Notes under the pieces: generated by a model
Databases searched by the model: none
Told to the model about the DNA's origin: nothing
Seen by the model: the letters and a program-made list of their open reading frames with translations, nothing else
Assembly: GCA_041600915.1 (NCBI GenBank)
Contig: JBFIJC010000168.1
Coordinates: 1 to 7,975, forward strand
Length of the DNA stretch: 7,975 bases
Direction: 5' to 3'
From: Nitrogeniibacter sp041600915
GTDB lineage: Bacteria > Pseudomonadota > Gammaproteobacteria > Burkholderiales > Rhodocyclaceae
In this document: positions 1 through 5,766 of the stretch, one piece after another
Layout of the letters: each line of letters begins with the position of its first letter
Position numbering within the stretch: the first letter of the stretch is position 1
Position numbers and translations under genes: made by a program

Positions 1-353
1 CCCGTCACCGGCGCGGCCACCACCGCGCACAGCAGATGCAAGGCGGTGTGAAAACGCATGATCCGATGACGCCGATCCCAGTCGATGCGGGCGGTGACAT
101 GCGTGCCGACGGCCGGCAAGTTCGCCGCCTCATCGACCAGGTGAACAATCGTGTCGTCCTCGCCCTTGACCGTACCCAGCACAGGAATCACCGTCCCGCC
201 GGCCTGCACCAGCACGCCCGTGTCGCCCGGCTGACCGCCGCCAGTGGGGTAGAACACGCTGCGGTTGAGCACAATCCGGCCCATCGCCGCCGACACCACC
301 ACCGCATCGCACTCGCGCGCATAGGCATCCTCTCGAAACACCAGCTCGGTCAT
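1..353 (-). CDS. AlaX-type alanyl-tRNA editing protein (partial, 3' end outside window)
   Basis: Only the first 117 codons are present; the gene continues past the left edge. The translation begins MTELVFREDAYARE and carries two hallmarks of the AlaX / AlaRS editing-domain superfamily: the GGGQPGDTG loop (residues about 38-46) and the zinc-site motif HTALH (H102 and H106, the HxxxH pair). Family members are free-standing hydrolases that remove serine or glycine wrongly attached to tRNA-Ala in the cytoplasm. The second zinc-ligand motif (CxxxH), which lies further downstream in the family, is not in the window. The ATG at 353 is preceded by GAGGA at a suitable distance, which supports this start. 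The gene starts 18 bases after the stop of the upstream AEC permease gene on the same strand, so the two are probably cotranscribed. A longer AlaX with extra C-terminal domains cannot be excluded. The family is confident; substrate preference cannot be judged. Confidence 0.87.
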   Translation of the reverse strand, partial: MTELVFREDAYARECDAVVVSAAMGRIVLNRSVFYPTGGGQPGDTGVLVQAGGTVIPVLGTVKGEDDTIVHLVDEAANLPAVGTHVTARIDWDRRHRIMRFHTALHLLCAVVAAPVT

Positions 354-371
354 CTGCGTCCTCTCAGTCAA

Positions 372-1247
372 TCAAGGCAAAACAAAGGCCAGGGCGATCG
401 GTAAAAAAACCACCGCCGCCATGTTGCCGATCAGCACCATCGAGGCCACCTTCTCGGGCTCCTGATGATAACGCTCGGCAAAGATGTAATTCAGCACGGC
501 GGGCGGCAATGCGCCAAAGATCAGCAGCAGCGCCTGTTGTTGCGGCGGAAAATCCATCACCGCCAGCAAGGCGGCCGCAATGGCCATGCCGATCAGCGGC
601 CGGGCGACCGCGCCGGCCACCCCCAGCTTGATCGACGTGATCCGCGAGTCGCTCATGCGCACGCCCAGCCCGAACAGCATCAGCGGAATCGAAATCTCGC
701 CCAGCATCCGGATCGACTGCAGCAAGGGCTCCCACACCACCACGCCGCTCATGCCCACGGCCAGCCCGGCAAAGGTCGCCAACACCGACGGCACCTTCCA
801 GATCGTCATCAGCCGCACATTGTGGTCCAGCAGCCAGGCACCGAAGGAGAAATGCAGCAGATTCGACGCCATGAACATCACCACCGATGGTGCCAGCGCA
901 TCTTCACCAAAGGCCAGCACCGCCAGCGGCAAACCGAGGTTGCCGCAATTGTTGAACATCATCGGCGGCACCAGGGTCTTGGGCTGAATCCCCGTCGCCC
1001 GCGCCAGCGCCCAGGCGGCCAGCCCCGATCCGACCACGATCACCAAGGTGGCGAGCAAGAGCGGAATGTCGTTCTCCGGCCGGAAGGGCTTGCTCGCCAG
1101 CGCCGCAAACACCAGCGCCGGCACAAACACGTCCATGTTGAGCTTGTTCGCATGCGACAGATCCGGCCGCGCCCGACGACCGACCACAAAGCCGACGGCC
1201 ACGATGGCAAACAGCGGGAACAGAATGGCGATGATGCGAAGGAGCAT
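372..1247 (-). CDS. AEC-family (auxin efflux carrier-like) permease
   Basis: A 291-residue, very hydrophobic protein with about ten predicted membrane segments, close to the usual 300-320 residues of bacterial AEC transporters. The first half holds the conserved intramembrane motif NNCGNLGLP (residues about 99-107), and the second half ends with the family's typical LPPAVLNYIFAERY...VASMVLIGN block. Bacterial members are inner-membrane secondary transporters, some of which move malate or other organic anions; the substrate here cannot be read from sequence. The ATG at 1247 has no strong ribosome binding site, but the amino terminus MLLRIIAILFPLF begins directly with the first membrane helix, as expected. 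On the minus strand a TAGAAT (1281-1276) could be a -10 box about 30 bases before the start, without a convincing -35. The gene is followed closely by the AlaX-like gene. An in-frame break was not seen. Confidence 0.92.
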   Translation of the reverse strand: MLLRIIAILFPLFAIVAVGFVVGRRARPDLSHANKLNMDVFVPALVFAALASKPFRPENDIPLLLATLVIVVGSGLAAWALARATGIQPKTLVPPMMFNNCGNLGLPLAVLAFGEDALAPSVVMFMASNLLHFSFGAWLLDHNVRLMTIWKVPSVLATFAGLAVGMSGVVVWEPLLQSIRMLGEISIPLMLFGLGVRMSDSRITSIKLGVAGAVARPLIGMAIAAALLAVMDFPPQQQALLLIFGALPPAVLNYIFAERYHQEPEKVASMVLIGNMAAVVFLPIALAFVLP

Positions 1248-1368
1248 GGATTTTTGCCGGGAAACAGAAGTGTCGATTCTAACCGGCGAACTGTGGCGCC
1301 AGACCGCCTAGCTGCGCGACACGCCGGCCAAAGAGCGCACTCGCATCCGCGGCTGAGCCGTTCATGCT

Positions 1369-1384
1369 TGGCGCACAACCCGCA
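1369..1384 (+). promoter_or_regulatory. Candidate sigma-54 (RpoN) -24/-12 promoter
   Basis: The sequence TGGCGCACAACCCGCA has the invariant GG and GC dinucleotides exactly ten bases apart (GG 1370-1371, GC 1382-1383). It matches the -24 element (TGGCAC) at five of six positions but the -12 element (TTGCA) only as CCGCA. It lies about 100 bases before the PEP-CTERM start. PEP-CTERM genes in floc-forming betaproteobacteria are known to be controlled by RpoN with the PrsK/PrsR system, so the location is plausible. A chance match is possible in GC-rich DNA. Confidence 0.35.
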
Positions 1385-1388
1385 GGCG

Positions 1389-1406
1389 CCTCACAAAATC
1401 CTCACA
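1389..1406 (+). repeat. Tandem CCTCACA boxes with 11-base period (possible operator)
   Basis: CCTCACA occurs at 1389-1395 and again at 1400-1406, separated by the AT-rich tetrad AAAT. The 7+4+7 layout, one helical turn apart, is that of OmpR/PhoB-type response-regulator sites. When aligned to the PhoB box it matches the TCA cores and A-tract but not the outer bases. It sits between the candidate sigma-54 site and the PEP-CTERM gene. Function is inferred only from geometry. Confidence 0.35.
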
Positions 1407-1488
1407 GGGTTGATGAATATTCCATCACGGATACCCATTTTCCATATCAGAATCCCGACCGAACTTCTCTTAATGACAGGACTTCGAC

Positions 1489-2298
1489 ATGTCTTCGACG
1501 CGCACACTGACCCATTCACTACTGGCCGGCGCACTACTCGCCAGCGTCAGCGCCTCGGCTTTCGCCATCACGCCCAGCTTTCAGTTCGTGATGGACCGGC
1601 TGGACAACCGCAGTGGCAACACCCTCGGCATCACCGAAGGCGTCGTCCATTACATTGGTGCGGGCGTAACCCCCAACAGCGGTTTTGGCACCCAAGTCAG
1701 CATCGAGCAAAACGGCATCGAGCTCCCGATGAACTGGTGGAGCTCGCACGTGTCGCCGAACGAGTATTACAGCATCCTGCCGACCAACATCGGCACCAGC
1801 GATCCGTGGACCATCATCGCCAACAACGCTGGTGACATCAGCATGGCCCTGACCCGAGGCACCGCCGGTGCCCAGGTGCTGGATTTCGCTCAAAACGTGC
1901 AGTTCGACACGACGAGCAGCATGCTCAGCTGGGAACTCCCCTCCACCGGCCCGGCCATCGAAGGTGTGCGCGTCCTGGTGTGGGACCGGACGCTTGGCCT
2001 GTTGAACGATCCTGACGCGCCCGACCTCGCAGCGCTCAGCCCCTATCTCCCGCCGATGACCAGCTACCAGCTATCGCCAACGCTGTTCGAGAACGGAAAA
2101 AGCGCCGCCGACTACACCGTCGAAGTTCGCCTGATGGATTTCCGCGACCCGCAATTCGGCATGAACGGCAGCAACATCCTGAGCACTTCGCGCTATTTCT
2201 ATGACCTCGCGGCCCCGGTCCCCGAGCCCGAAACCTGGGCGATGATGCTCGCCGGCCTCGGTCTCATTGCACAGCTCGCTCGCCGCAAGTCCCGCTGA
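1489..2298 (+). CDS. Exported PEP-CTERM sorting domain protein (exosortase substrate)
   Basis: A 269-residue secreted protein. Residues 1-26 form a Sec signal peptide with a hydrophobic core and a likely cleavage after SASAFA. The C terminus shows the complete PEP-CTERM signal: the VPEPETW motif (PEP at 245-247), a hydrophobic segment (about 251-263) and a basic RRKSR tail. In this family the exosortase (XrtA/EpsH type) recognises the motif in the inner membrane and the processed protein goes to the cell surface or matrix, often in bacteria that make exopolysaccharide flocs. The central region (about 27-240) lacks cysteine, is rich in Asn, Ser, Thr and Gly and looks like a beta-rich domain; I do not recognise a catalytic motif, so its own role is unknown. 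The ATG is preceded by AGGA about seven bases upstream. The gene stands alone, between a divergent permease and a convergent hslU, and ends at a strong terminator. Confidence 0.94.
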   Translation: MSSTRTLTHSLLAGALLASVSASAFAITPSFQFVMDRLDNRSGNTLGITEGVVHYIGAGVTPNSGFGTQVSIEQNGIELPMNWWSSHVSPNEYYSILPTNIGTSDPWTIIANNAGDISMALTRGTAGAQVLDFAQNVQFDTTSSMLSWELPSTGPAIEGVRVLVWDRTLGLLNDPDAPDLAALSPYLPPMTSYQLSPTLFENGKSAADYTVEVRLMDFRDPQFGMNGSNILSTSRYFYDLAAPVPEPETWAMMLAGLGLIAQLARRKSR

Positions 2299-2320
2299 AC
2301 CGCGGCGGCTTCAGCCAAGA

Positions 2321-2349
2321 AAAAGGCCTCGCGTTTTGCGAGGCCTTTT
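2321..2349. terminator. Bidirectional Rho-independent terminator
   Basis: A perfect 12-bp inverted repeat (AAAAGGCCTCGC, 2321-2332; GCGAGGCCTTTT, 2338-2349) with the five-base loop GTTTT. The arm ends in T-rich sequence on the plus strand and, through the A-run at 2319-2324, on the minus strand as well. It lies 22 bases after the PEP-CTERM stop and 22 bases beyond the hslU stop, so it can end both convergent transcripts. Confidence 0.94.
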
Positions 2350-2371
2350 GTCTTTCTGGCAAACCCGATGA

Positions 2372-3706
2372 CTACAGCACGTAGCGCGCCAGGTCCTCGC
2401 GCTCGGCCACGGCCTCCAGACACTCATCAACATAGGCGGCATTGACGACCAGATCACCCACGCCCGGCTTGCCGGCGGTGAAGGAAATCTCTTCGAGCAG
2501 CTTTTCCATCACCGTGTACAAACGGCGCGCGCCGATGTTTTCGGTCTTCTCGTTCACCTGGAAGGCGATCTCGGCCAGGCGGCGGATGCCTTCGGGCTGG
2601 AAGTCGATCTTCACGCCCTCGGTTTCGAGCAGCGCCTCGTACTGACGGGTCAGGCAGGCGTCGGTGCTGGTGAGGATGCATTCGAAGTCATCGACGCCAA
2701 GCGAGTCGAGTTCGACGCGGATCGGGAAGCGGCCCTGCAGTTCGGGAATCAGGTCGCTGGGCTTGGCCAGATGGAAGGCGCCGCTGGCAATGAAAAGGAT
2801 GTGATCGGTCTTGATCATGCCGTACTTGGTGCTCACCGTCGTGCCTTCGACCAGCGGCAGCAGATCGCGCTGCACGCCCTGGCGCGACACGTCGGCGCCC
2901 TGCATTTCGGAGCGCGAGGCAACCTTGTCGAGCTCGTCCAGAAAGACGATGCCGTTCTGCTCGACCGCACGCACCGCCTCGGCCTTGACCTCTTCATCGT
3001 TGATCAGGCGCGCGGCCTCTTCGTCGGCGAGCAAGCGCAGGGCTTCCTTGATGGGCAGTTTGCGGCTTTTCTTGCGCGCGCCGCCGAGGTTCTGGAACAT
3101 GCCCTGCAGTTGCTGGGTCATTTCCTCCATGCCCGGCGGGGCGAAGATTTCGGCGCTCATGCCGGGCGCGACGACCTCGACCTCGATCTCCTTCTCGTCG
3201 AGTTCGCCTTCGCGCAGCTTCTTGCGGAATTTCTGCCGCGTGCCGGAGTCGGCCGTGGGCGCCTCGTCGGCATTGAAGCCGACCGAACGCGCCGGCGGCA
3301 GCAGGATGTCGAGCACGCGATCTTCGGCGGCGTCGGAGGCGCGGTCGCGCACGGTGACCATGGCGCGCTCTCGACCATCCTTGACGGCAATTTCGGCCAG
3401 GTCGCGGATGATGGTGTCGACGTCGCGGCCGACGTAGCCCACTTCAGTAAACTTGGTGGCTTCGATCTTGATGAAGGGCGCGTTCGCCAGCCGCGCCAGG
3501 CGACGGGCGATTTCGGTCTTGCCGACACCGGTGGGGCCGATCATCAGGATGTTTTTCGGGGTGATTTCGCTACGCAGCGGCTCGGCCACCTGGGCGCGAC
3601 GCCAGCGGTTGCGCAGGGCGATGGCCACGGCACGCTTGGCGCGGGCCTGGCCGACGATGTGCTTGTCCAGTTCGGAGACGATCTCCGGCGGGGTCATTTG
3701 CGTCAT
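2372..3706 (-). CDS. hslU: HslU (ClpY), ATPase subunit of the HslUV protease
   Basis: AAA+ unfoldase that forms hexameric rings, binds and unfolds substrates with ATP, and threads them into HslV in the cytoplasm. With the start at MTQMTPPEIV the protein is 444 residues (443 in E. coli). Visible motifs: Walker A GPTGVGKT (57-64), pore loop GYVG (90-93), the variable charged I domain (about 110-240), Walker B IVFLDELD (253-260), arginine finger in ELQGRFPIR (R326) and sensor-2 GARR (R394), ending in the conserved EDLARYVL tail that docks into HslV. The reading frame is open for 24 more codons into hslV, but that extension (MHLHQPTSHH...) does not resemble HslU, so the ATG at 3706 is preferred. 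It starts 26 bases after hslV on the same strand with only a weak ribosome binding site, consistent with cotranscription and coupling. It ends just before the shared terminator. Confidence 0.98.
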   Translation of the reverse strand: MTQMTPPEIVSELDKHIVGQARAKRAVAIALRNRWRRAQVAEPLRSEITPKNILMIGPTGVGKTEIARRLARLANAPFIKIEATKFTEVGYVGRDVDTIIRDLAEIAVKDGRERAMVTVRDRASDAAEDRVLDILLPPARSVGFNADEAPTADSGTRQKFRKKLREGELDEKEIEVEVVAPGMSAEIFAPPGMEEMTQQLQGMFQNLGGARKKSRKLPIKEALRLLADEEAARLINDEEVKAEAVRAVEQNGIVFLDELDKVASRSEMQGADVSRQGVQRDLLPLVEGTTVSTKYGMIKTDHILFIASGAFHLAKPSDLIPELQGRFPIRVELDSLGVDDFECILTSTDACLTRQYEALLETEGVKIDFQPEGIRRLAEIAFQVNEKTENIGARRLYTVMEKLLEEISFTAGKPGVGDLVVNAAYVDECLEAVAEREDLARYVL

Positions 3707-3732
3707 GATCTGCTCGACTCGGATGCCGGGGC

Positions 3733-4269
3733 TCAGCCCAGCACCTCGATGGTGTGATGTTGGTTGGTGTAGATGCACAGGTCGCCGGCAATGCTCAGCG
3801 ATTTGCTAACAATCTCTTCGGGCGACAGGTCGGTATTTTCGAGCAGCGCGCGCGCCGCCGACTGCGCATAGGCGCCACCGCTGCCGATGGCGACAATGCC
3901 CTGCTCGGGCTCGAGCACATCGCCGTTACCGGTGATGACCAGCGAATTCTCCTCGTCGGCCACGGCCAGCATGGCTTCGAGCCGGCGGAGCATGCGGTCG
4001 GTGCGCCAGTCTTTGGCGAGTTCGACGGCACTGCGCAGCAGGTTGCCCTGGTGCTTTTCGAGCTTGGATTCGAAGCGCTCAAAGAGCGTGAAGGCGTCGG
4101 CCGTGCCGCCGGCAAAACCCGCCAGAATGCGGTCGTGGTGAATGCGGCGCACCTTGCGCGCGCTGCCCTTGATGACGATGTTGCCCAGCGTCACCTGCCC
4201 ATCGCCGCCCAGCGCAACGCGCCGACCCCGTCGCACCGAGAGGATGGTGGTGCCGTGATACTGTTCCAT
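3733..4269 (-). CDS. hslV: HslV (ClpQ), peptidase subunit of the HslUV protease
   Basis: Proteasome-type threonine peptidase that forms a double hexamer capped by HslU. The protein is 178 residues. The chain begins MEQYHG-TTILSVRRG: the catalytic threonine is T7, so six residues must be removed to expose it, unlike E. coli where only Met is removed. Counting from T7 as 1, the conserved active-site residues fall at their expected positions: D17 (in GGDGQ), K33 and S124 (in IGSGGAYA). FAGGTADAFTLFE (52-64) is a family signature. The ATG at 4269 has only a weak upstream AGG. The gene lies 90 bases after the STAS-protein stop and 26 bases before hslU. A likely sigma-32 promoter precedes it, which fits the known heat-shock control of hslVU. 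All key residues are intact. Confidence 0.98.
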   Translation of the reverse strand: MEQYHGTTILSVRRGRRVALGGDGQVTLGNIVIKGSARKVRRIHHDRILAGFAGGTADAFTLFERFESKLEKHQGNLLRSAVELAKDWRTDRMLRRLEAMLAVADEENSLVITGNGDVLEPEQGIVAIGSGGAYAQSAARALLENTDLSPEEIVSKSLSIAGDLCIYTNQHHTIEVLG

Positions 4270-4282
4270 GCCTGATCCGATT

Positions 4283-4319
4283 CGCCCACCTGGGGGCGTG
4301 TTGAGAGCGCCACAGGCGC
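4283..4319 (-). other. Two small hairpins in the hslV leader
   Basis: In the presumed 5' untranslated region two short inverted repeats occur: GCGCC/GGCGC with a three-base loop (4307-4319) and CGCCC/GGGCG with a six-base loop (4283-4298). The second ends 13 bases before the hslV start. Each stem is only five GC pairs, so they could arise by chance; a role in messenger stability or start-site access is speculative. Confidence 0.35.
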
Positions 4320-4350
4320 ACGAAGGAGCCGCGCGCCCGCCATCCGAAGC

Positions 4351-4378
4351 ATCTGGGGGCTAAGTGCGCGATTGCAAG
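4351..4378 (-). promoter_or_regulatory. Candidate heat-shock (sigma-32) promoter for hslVU
   Basis: On the minus strand, CTTGCAA (4378-4372) is followed after 13 bases by CCCCAGAT (4358-4351). The E. coli RpoH consensus is CTTGAAA, 11-16 bases, CCCCATNT, so the -35 matches six of seven and the -10 misses only one defined base. The site overlaps the last codons and stop of the STAS gene and would give a leader of roughly 75 bases before the hslV ATG. hslVU is a classical heat-shock operon, which makes the position meaningful. Confidence 0.62.
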
Positions 4379-5490
4379 CGGGCGACCTGATCGATCCCCA
4401 TCACCCGCAACAATGCACCCACCATGGCGTTGACGTCTTTGAGAACGATCAGCTTGCCTTGCCCCTGAAGCTGGGCCAGCACATTGAACATGGCGCCCGC
4501 TGAAACAAAGTCGATGCGCCGCAGTCGGGCGCAATTGACATCCACCCGCGACCGCTCTGATGCAAAGGCAGCAAGCTGACGGACCGGCTCGGCGTTGGTG
4601 CCCAGCACATCGCCTTCGAGCACGAAGCCATCATCCATCTGCACCGCTGTGACCAGCTCGGCGGTGGTCGAAGCCATCTCGGTGACCGCTTTGGGCTCCC
4701 ATGACGGGGGCGACTCTTCGAAGGTGATGGCGTAGTCGAGTGCCACTTCTTCAAAGACGTCGATGTCGTCAGTGTGCTGAAGCATGTCCAGCAACAACAG
4801 CCACATCTGCTGATTTTCGCGCCGTCCGGCCAGCACCTGGCCGCGCAACATGTTGGCGACCGTGCTCGCCCCGGCCAGACGGATATTGACCGACGCCGCC
4901 GTGAGATCGGAAATCAGGACACGCAGCAGGCTACAGCCCGCCTCGTCTGCCGAACGCAGACGCGACAGATCGATTCGCACGGCACCATTCTTTTTGGCAG
5001 CATCGCGCACGCGCTCAAACTGTTTGGCCACCTGCTCGGTCAGCGCGGTACCCAGCGCGACCGCGGGTGCGGCTGTCTTGCCTGCCGCGACTGGCGCATC
5101 GACGCCGTCCCAGGGCGGGGGCGATTTTTCAAAACTGCGCGCATAAGCAATGACCCGCTCATCAAACTCGGCGCGCTTGCCGGTCAGTTTGTAGAGGTCG
5201 ATCAACATCAACCACAACGGTTCGCCCTGCCCCGGCGGGAGATCGGTGACAAATTCGCTGAGCACCTGGGCGGCGAGATCATTCTGACCATTGGCATAGA
5301 GCACAGCCGCATCTTCGGCCACACCGGCAAAGGCATCACCACCTTCCTGAACTTCGATCTTGCCCGCGCACTCGGCCAGCGCACGGACGACATCACCGCC
5401 CGCTGCGCCGAAGTCCAGCGTCGACAACTCTGACCGCGGCCCCTTGCTGGCACCTCCGGCAGATTTATTCTTGTGTGATGATCCAACCAA
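4360..5490 (-). CDS. Protein with duplicated helical and STAS-like domains, function unknown
   Basis: A 376-residue soluble protein with no signal peptide or membrane segment. Two copies of a two-part unit are visible. The helical parts are residues about 91-127 (PLWLMLIDLY... ending FEKSPPPWD) and 239-274 (MWLLLLDMLQ... ending FEESPPSWE). Each is followed by a STAS-like alpha/beta domain: about 147-222 with DLSRLRSADEAG, and about 283-372 with NCARLRRIDFVSAG. STAS domains typically bind partners such as anti-sigma factors or lipid-transport subunits. Neither copy has the Ser directly before Gly that is phosphorylated in SpoIIAA, so a phosphoswitch of that kind is doubtful. The residues before 90 are Gly/Ala-rich at first, then helical. 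The start is TTG at 5490, chosen because GGAGGAAGGG lies eight bases upstream and no ATG or GTG exists between it and the upstream in-frame stop. The gene is 90 bases upstream of hslV on the same strand. Its function and partner are not known to me. Confidence 0.8.
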   Translation of the reverse strand: MVGSSHKNKSAGGASKGPRSELSTLDFGAAGGDVVRALAECAGKIEVQEGGDAFAGVAEDAAVLYANGQNDLAAQVLSEFVTDLPPGQGEPLWLMLIDLYKLTGKRAEFDERVIAYARSFEKSPPPWDGVDAPVAAGKTAAPAVALGTALTEQVAKQFERVRDAAKKNGAVRIDLSRLRSADEAGCSLLRVLISDLTAASVNIRLAGASTVANMLRGQVLAGRRENQQMWLLLLDMLQHTDDIDVFEEVALDYAITFEESPPSWEPKAVTEMASTTAELVTAVQMDDGFVLEGDVLGTNAEPVRQLAAFASERSRVDVNCARLRRIDFVSAGAMFNVLAQLQGQGKLIVLKDVNAMVGALLRVMGIDQVARLQSRT

Positions 5491-5766
5491 GATCCCTTCC
5501 TCCGTCTCGGCGATCGCGTATCCAAGGCCCTCGACAACACGACCAAGGCATCATCGGGCACGGTCCGCCGCCGAGCTTCTTGATCGCGGCAGTCCGGATG
5601 CATCGCCTGGGCGCTGAACGCGCCAGATCCGCAGAATAACATTGCGACACCGTCATGCGACACGGCGCCTCCTGACTATTGTGCGCCTTCGCCACGAAAA
5701 GTTTTGTTAAGCATTGCACCAAGTTGCATCGCAACAGCGGCCCCGCTCTCAGCTAAAATGGCGCGC
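5491..5766. promoter_or_regulatory. Divergent spacer between STAS-protein gene and ybgC
   Basis: This stretch must hold promoters and leaders for both directions. On the minus strand there is GGAGGAAGGG for the TTG start at 5490, and further up an AGGAGG (5673-5668) four bases before a GTG (5663) that opens a short, unconvincing reading frame. On the plus strand a TAAAAT (5754-5759) lies just before ybgC. The segment about 5690-5730 is locally AT-richer than its surroundings. No RNA gene or strong terminator was recognised. Confidence 0.5.
5731..5759 (+). promoter_or_regulatory. Candidate sigma-70 promoter for the ybgC-tol operon
   Basis: TAAAAT (5754-5759) matches the -10 consensus at five of six positions. 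A weak -35 candidate, GCAACA (5731-5736, three of six), lies 17 bases upstream. Transcription would then begin about seven bases after the -10, at or next to the ATG at 5767, leaving little or no leader. The -35 is poor, so confidence is low. Confidence 0.35.

Larger units (their letters stand above)
1248..1488. promoter_or_regulatory. Divergent intergenic region between AEC permease and PEP-CTERM gene
   Basis: These 241 bases separate two divergently transcribed genes and must carry promoters for both. What is seen: a -10-like TAGAAT on the minus strand (1281-1276) for the permease, a GG-N10-GC sigma-54-like element on the plus strand (1369-1384), a tandem CCTCACA repeat (1389-1406), and a relatively AT-rich stretch from about 1408 to 1475 leading to the PEP-CTERM start. 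No convincing coding sequence, tRNA or strong hairpin was found here. Confidence 0.6.

Noticed and set aside
465..1835. Long plus-strand open frame (456 codons) crossing the AEC gene, the intergenic region and the PEP-CTERM gene
   Set aside because: It is antisense to a well supported membrane transporter and out of frame with the PEP-CTERM gene; its His/Gln/Arg-rich product is typical of a GC-rich shadow frame.
2771..3757. Plus-strand open frame of 328 codons opposite hslU
   Set aside because: Antisense to the fully conserved HslU coding sequence, low-complexity Ala/Gly/Asp/Arg composition, no recognisable domain.
3707..3778. 24-codon upstream extension of hslU overlapping the end of hslV
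   Set aside because: The extra residues (MHLHQPTSHH...) are unlike HslU N-termini, while the start at 3706 gives the family length and sequence.
5208..5663. Minus-strand GTG-started frame of 151 codons overlapping the STAS gene
   Set aside because: Despite a good AGGAGG, most of it is an out-of-frame reading of the STAS gene and the Arg/Ser/Pro-rich product shows no domain. Kept only as a leader observation.
5705..5757. Earlier TTG start for ybgC at 5704 giving 166 residues
   Set aside because: The added residues are not like YbgC, there is no ribosome binding site, and the segment overlaps the likely promoter.
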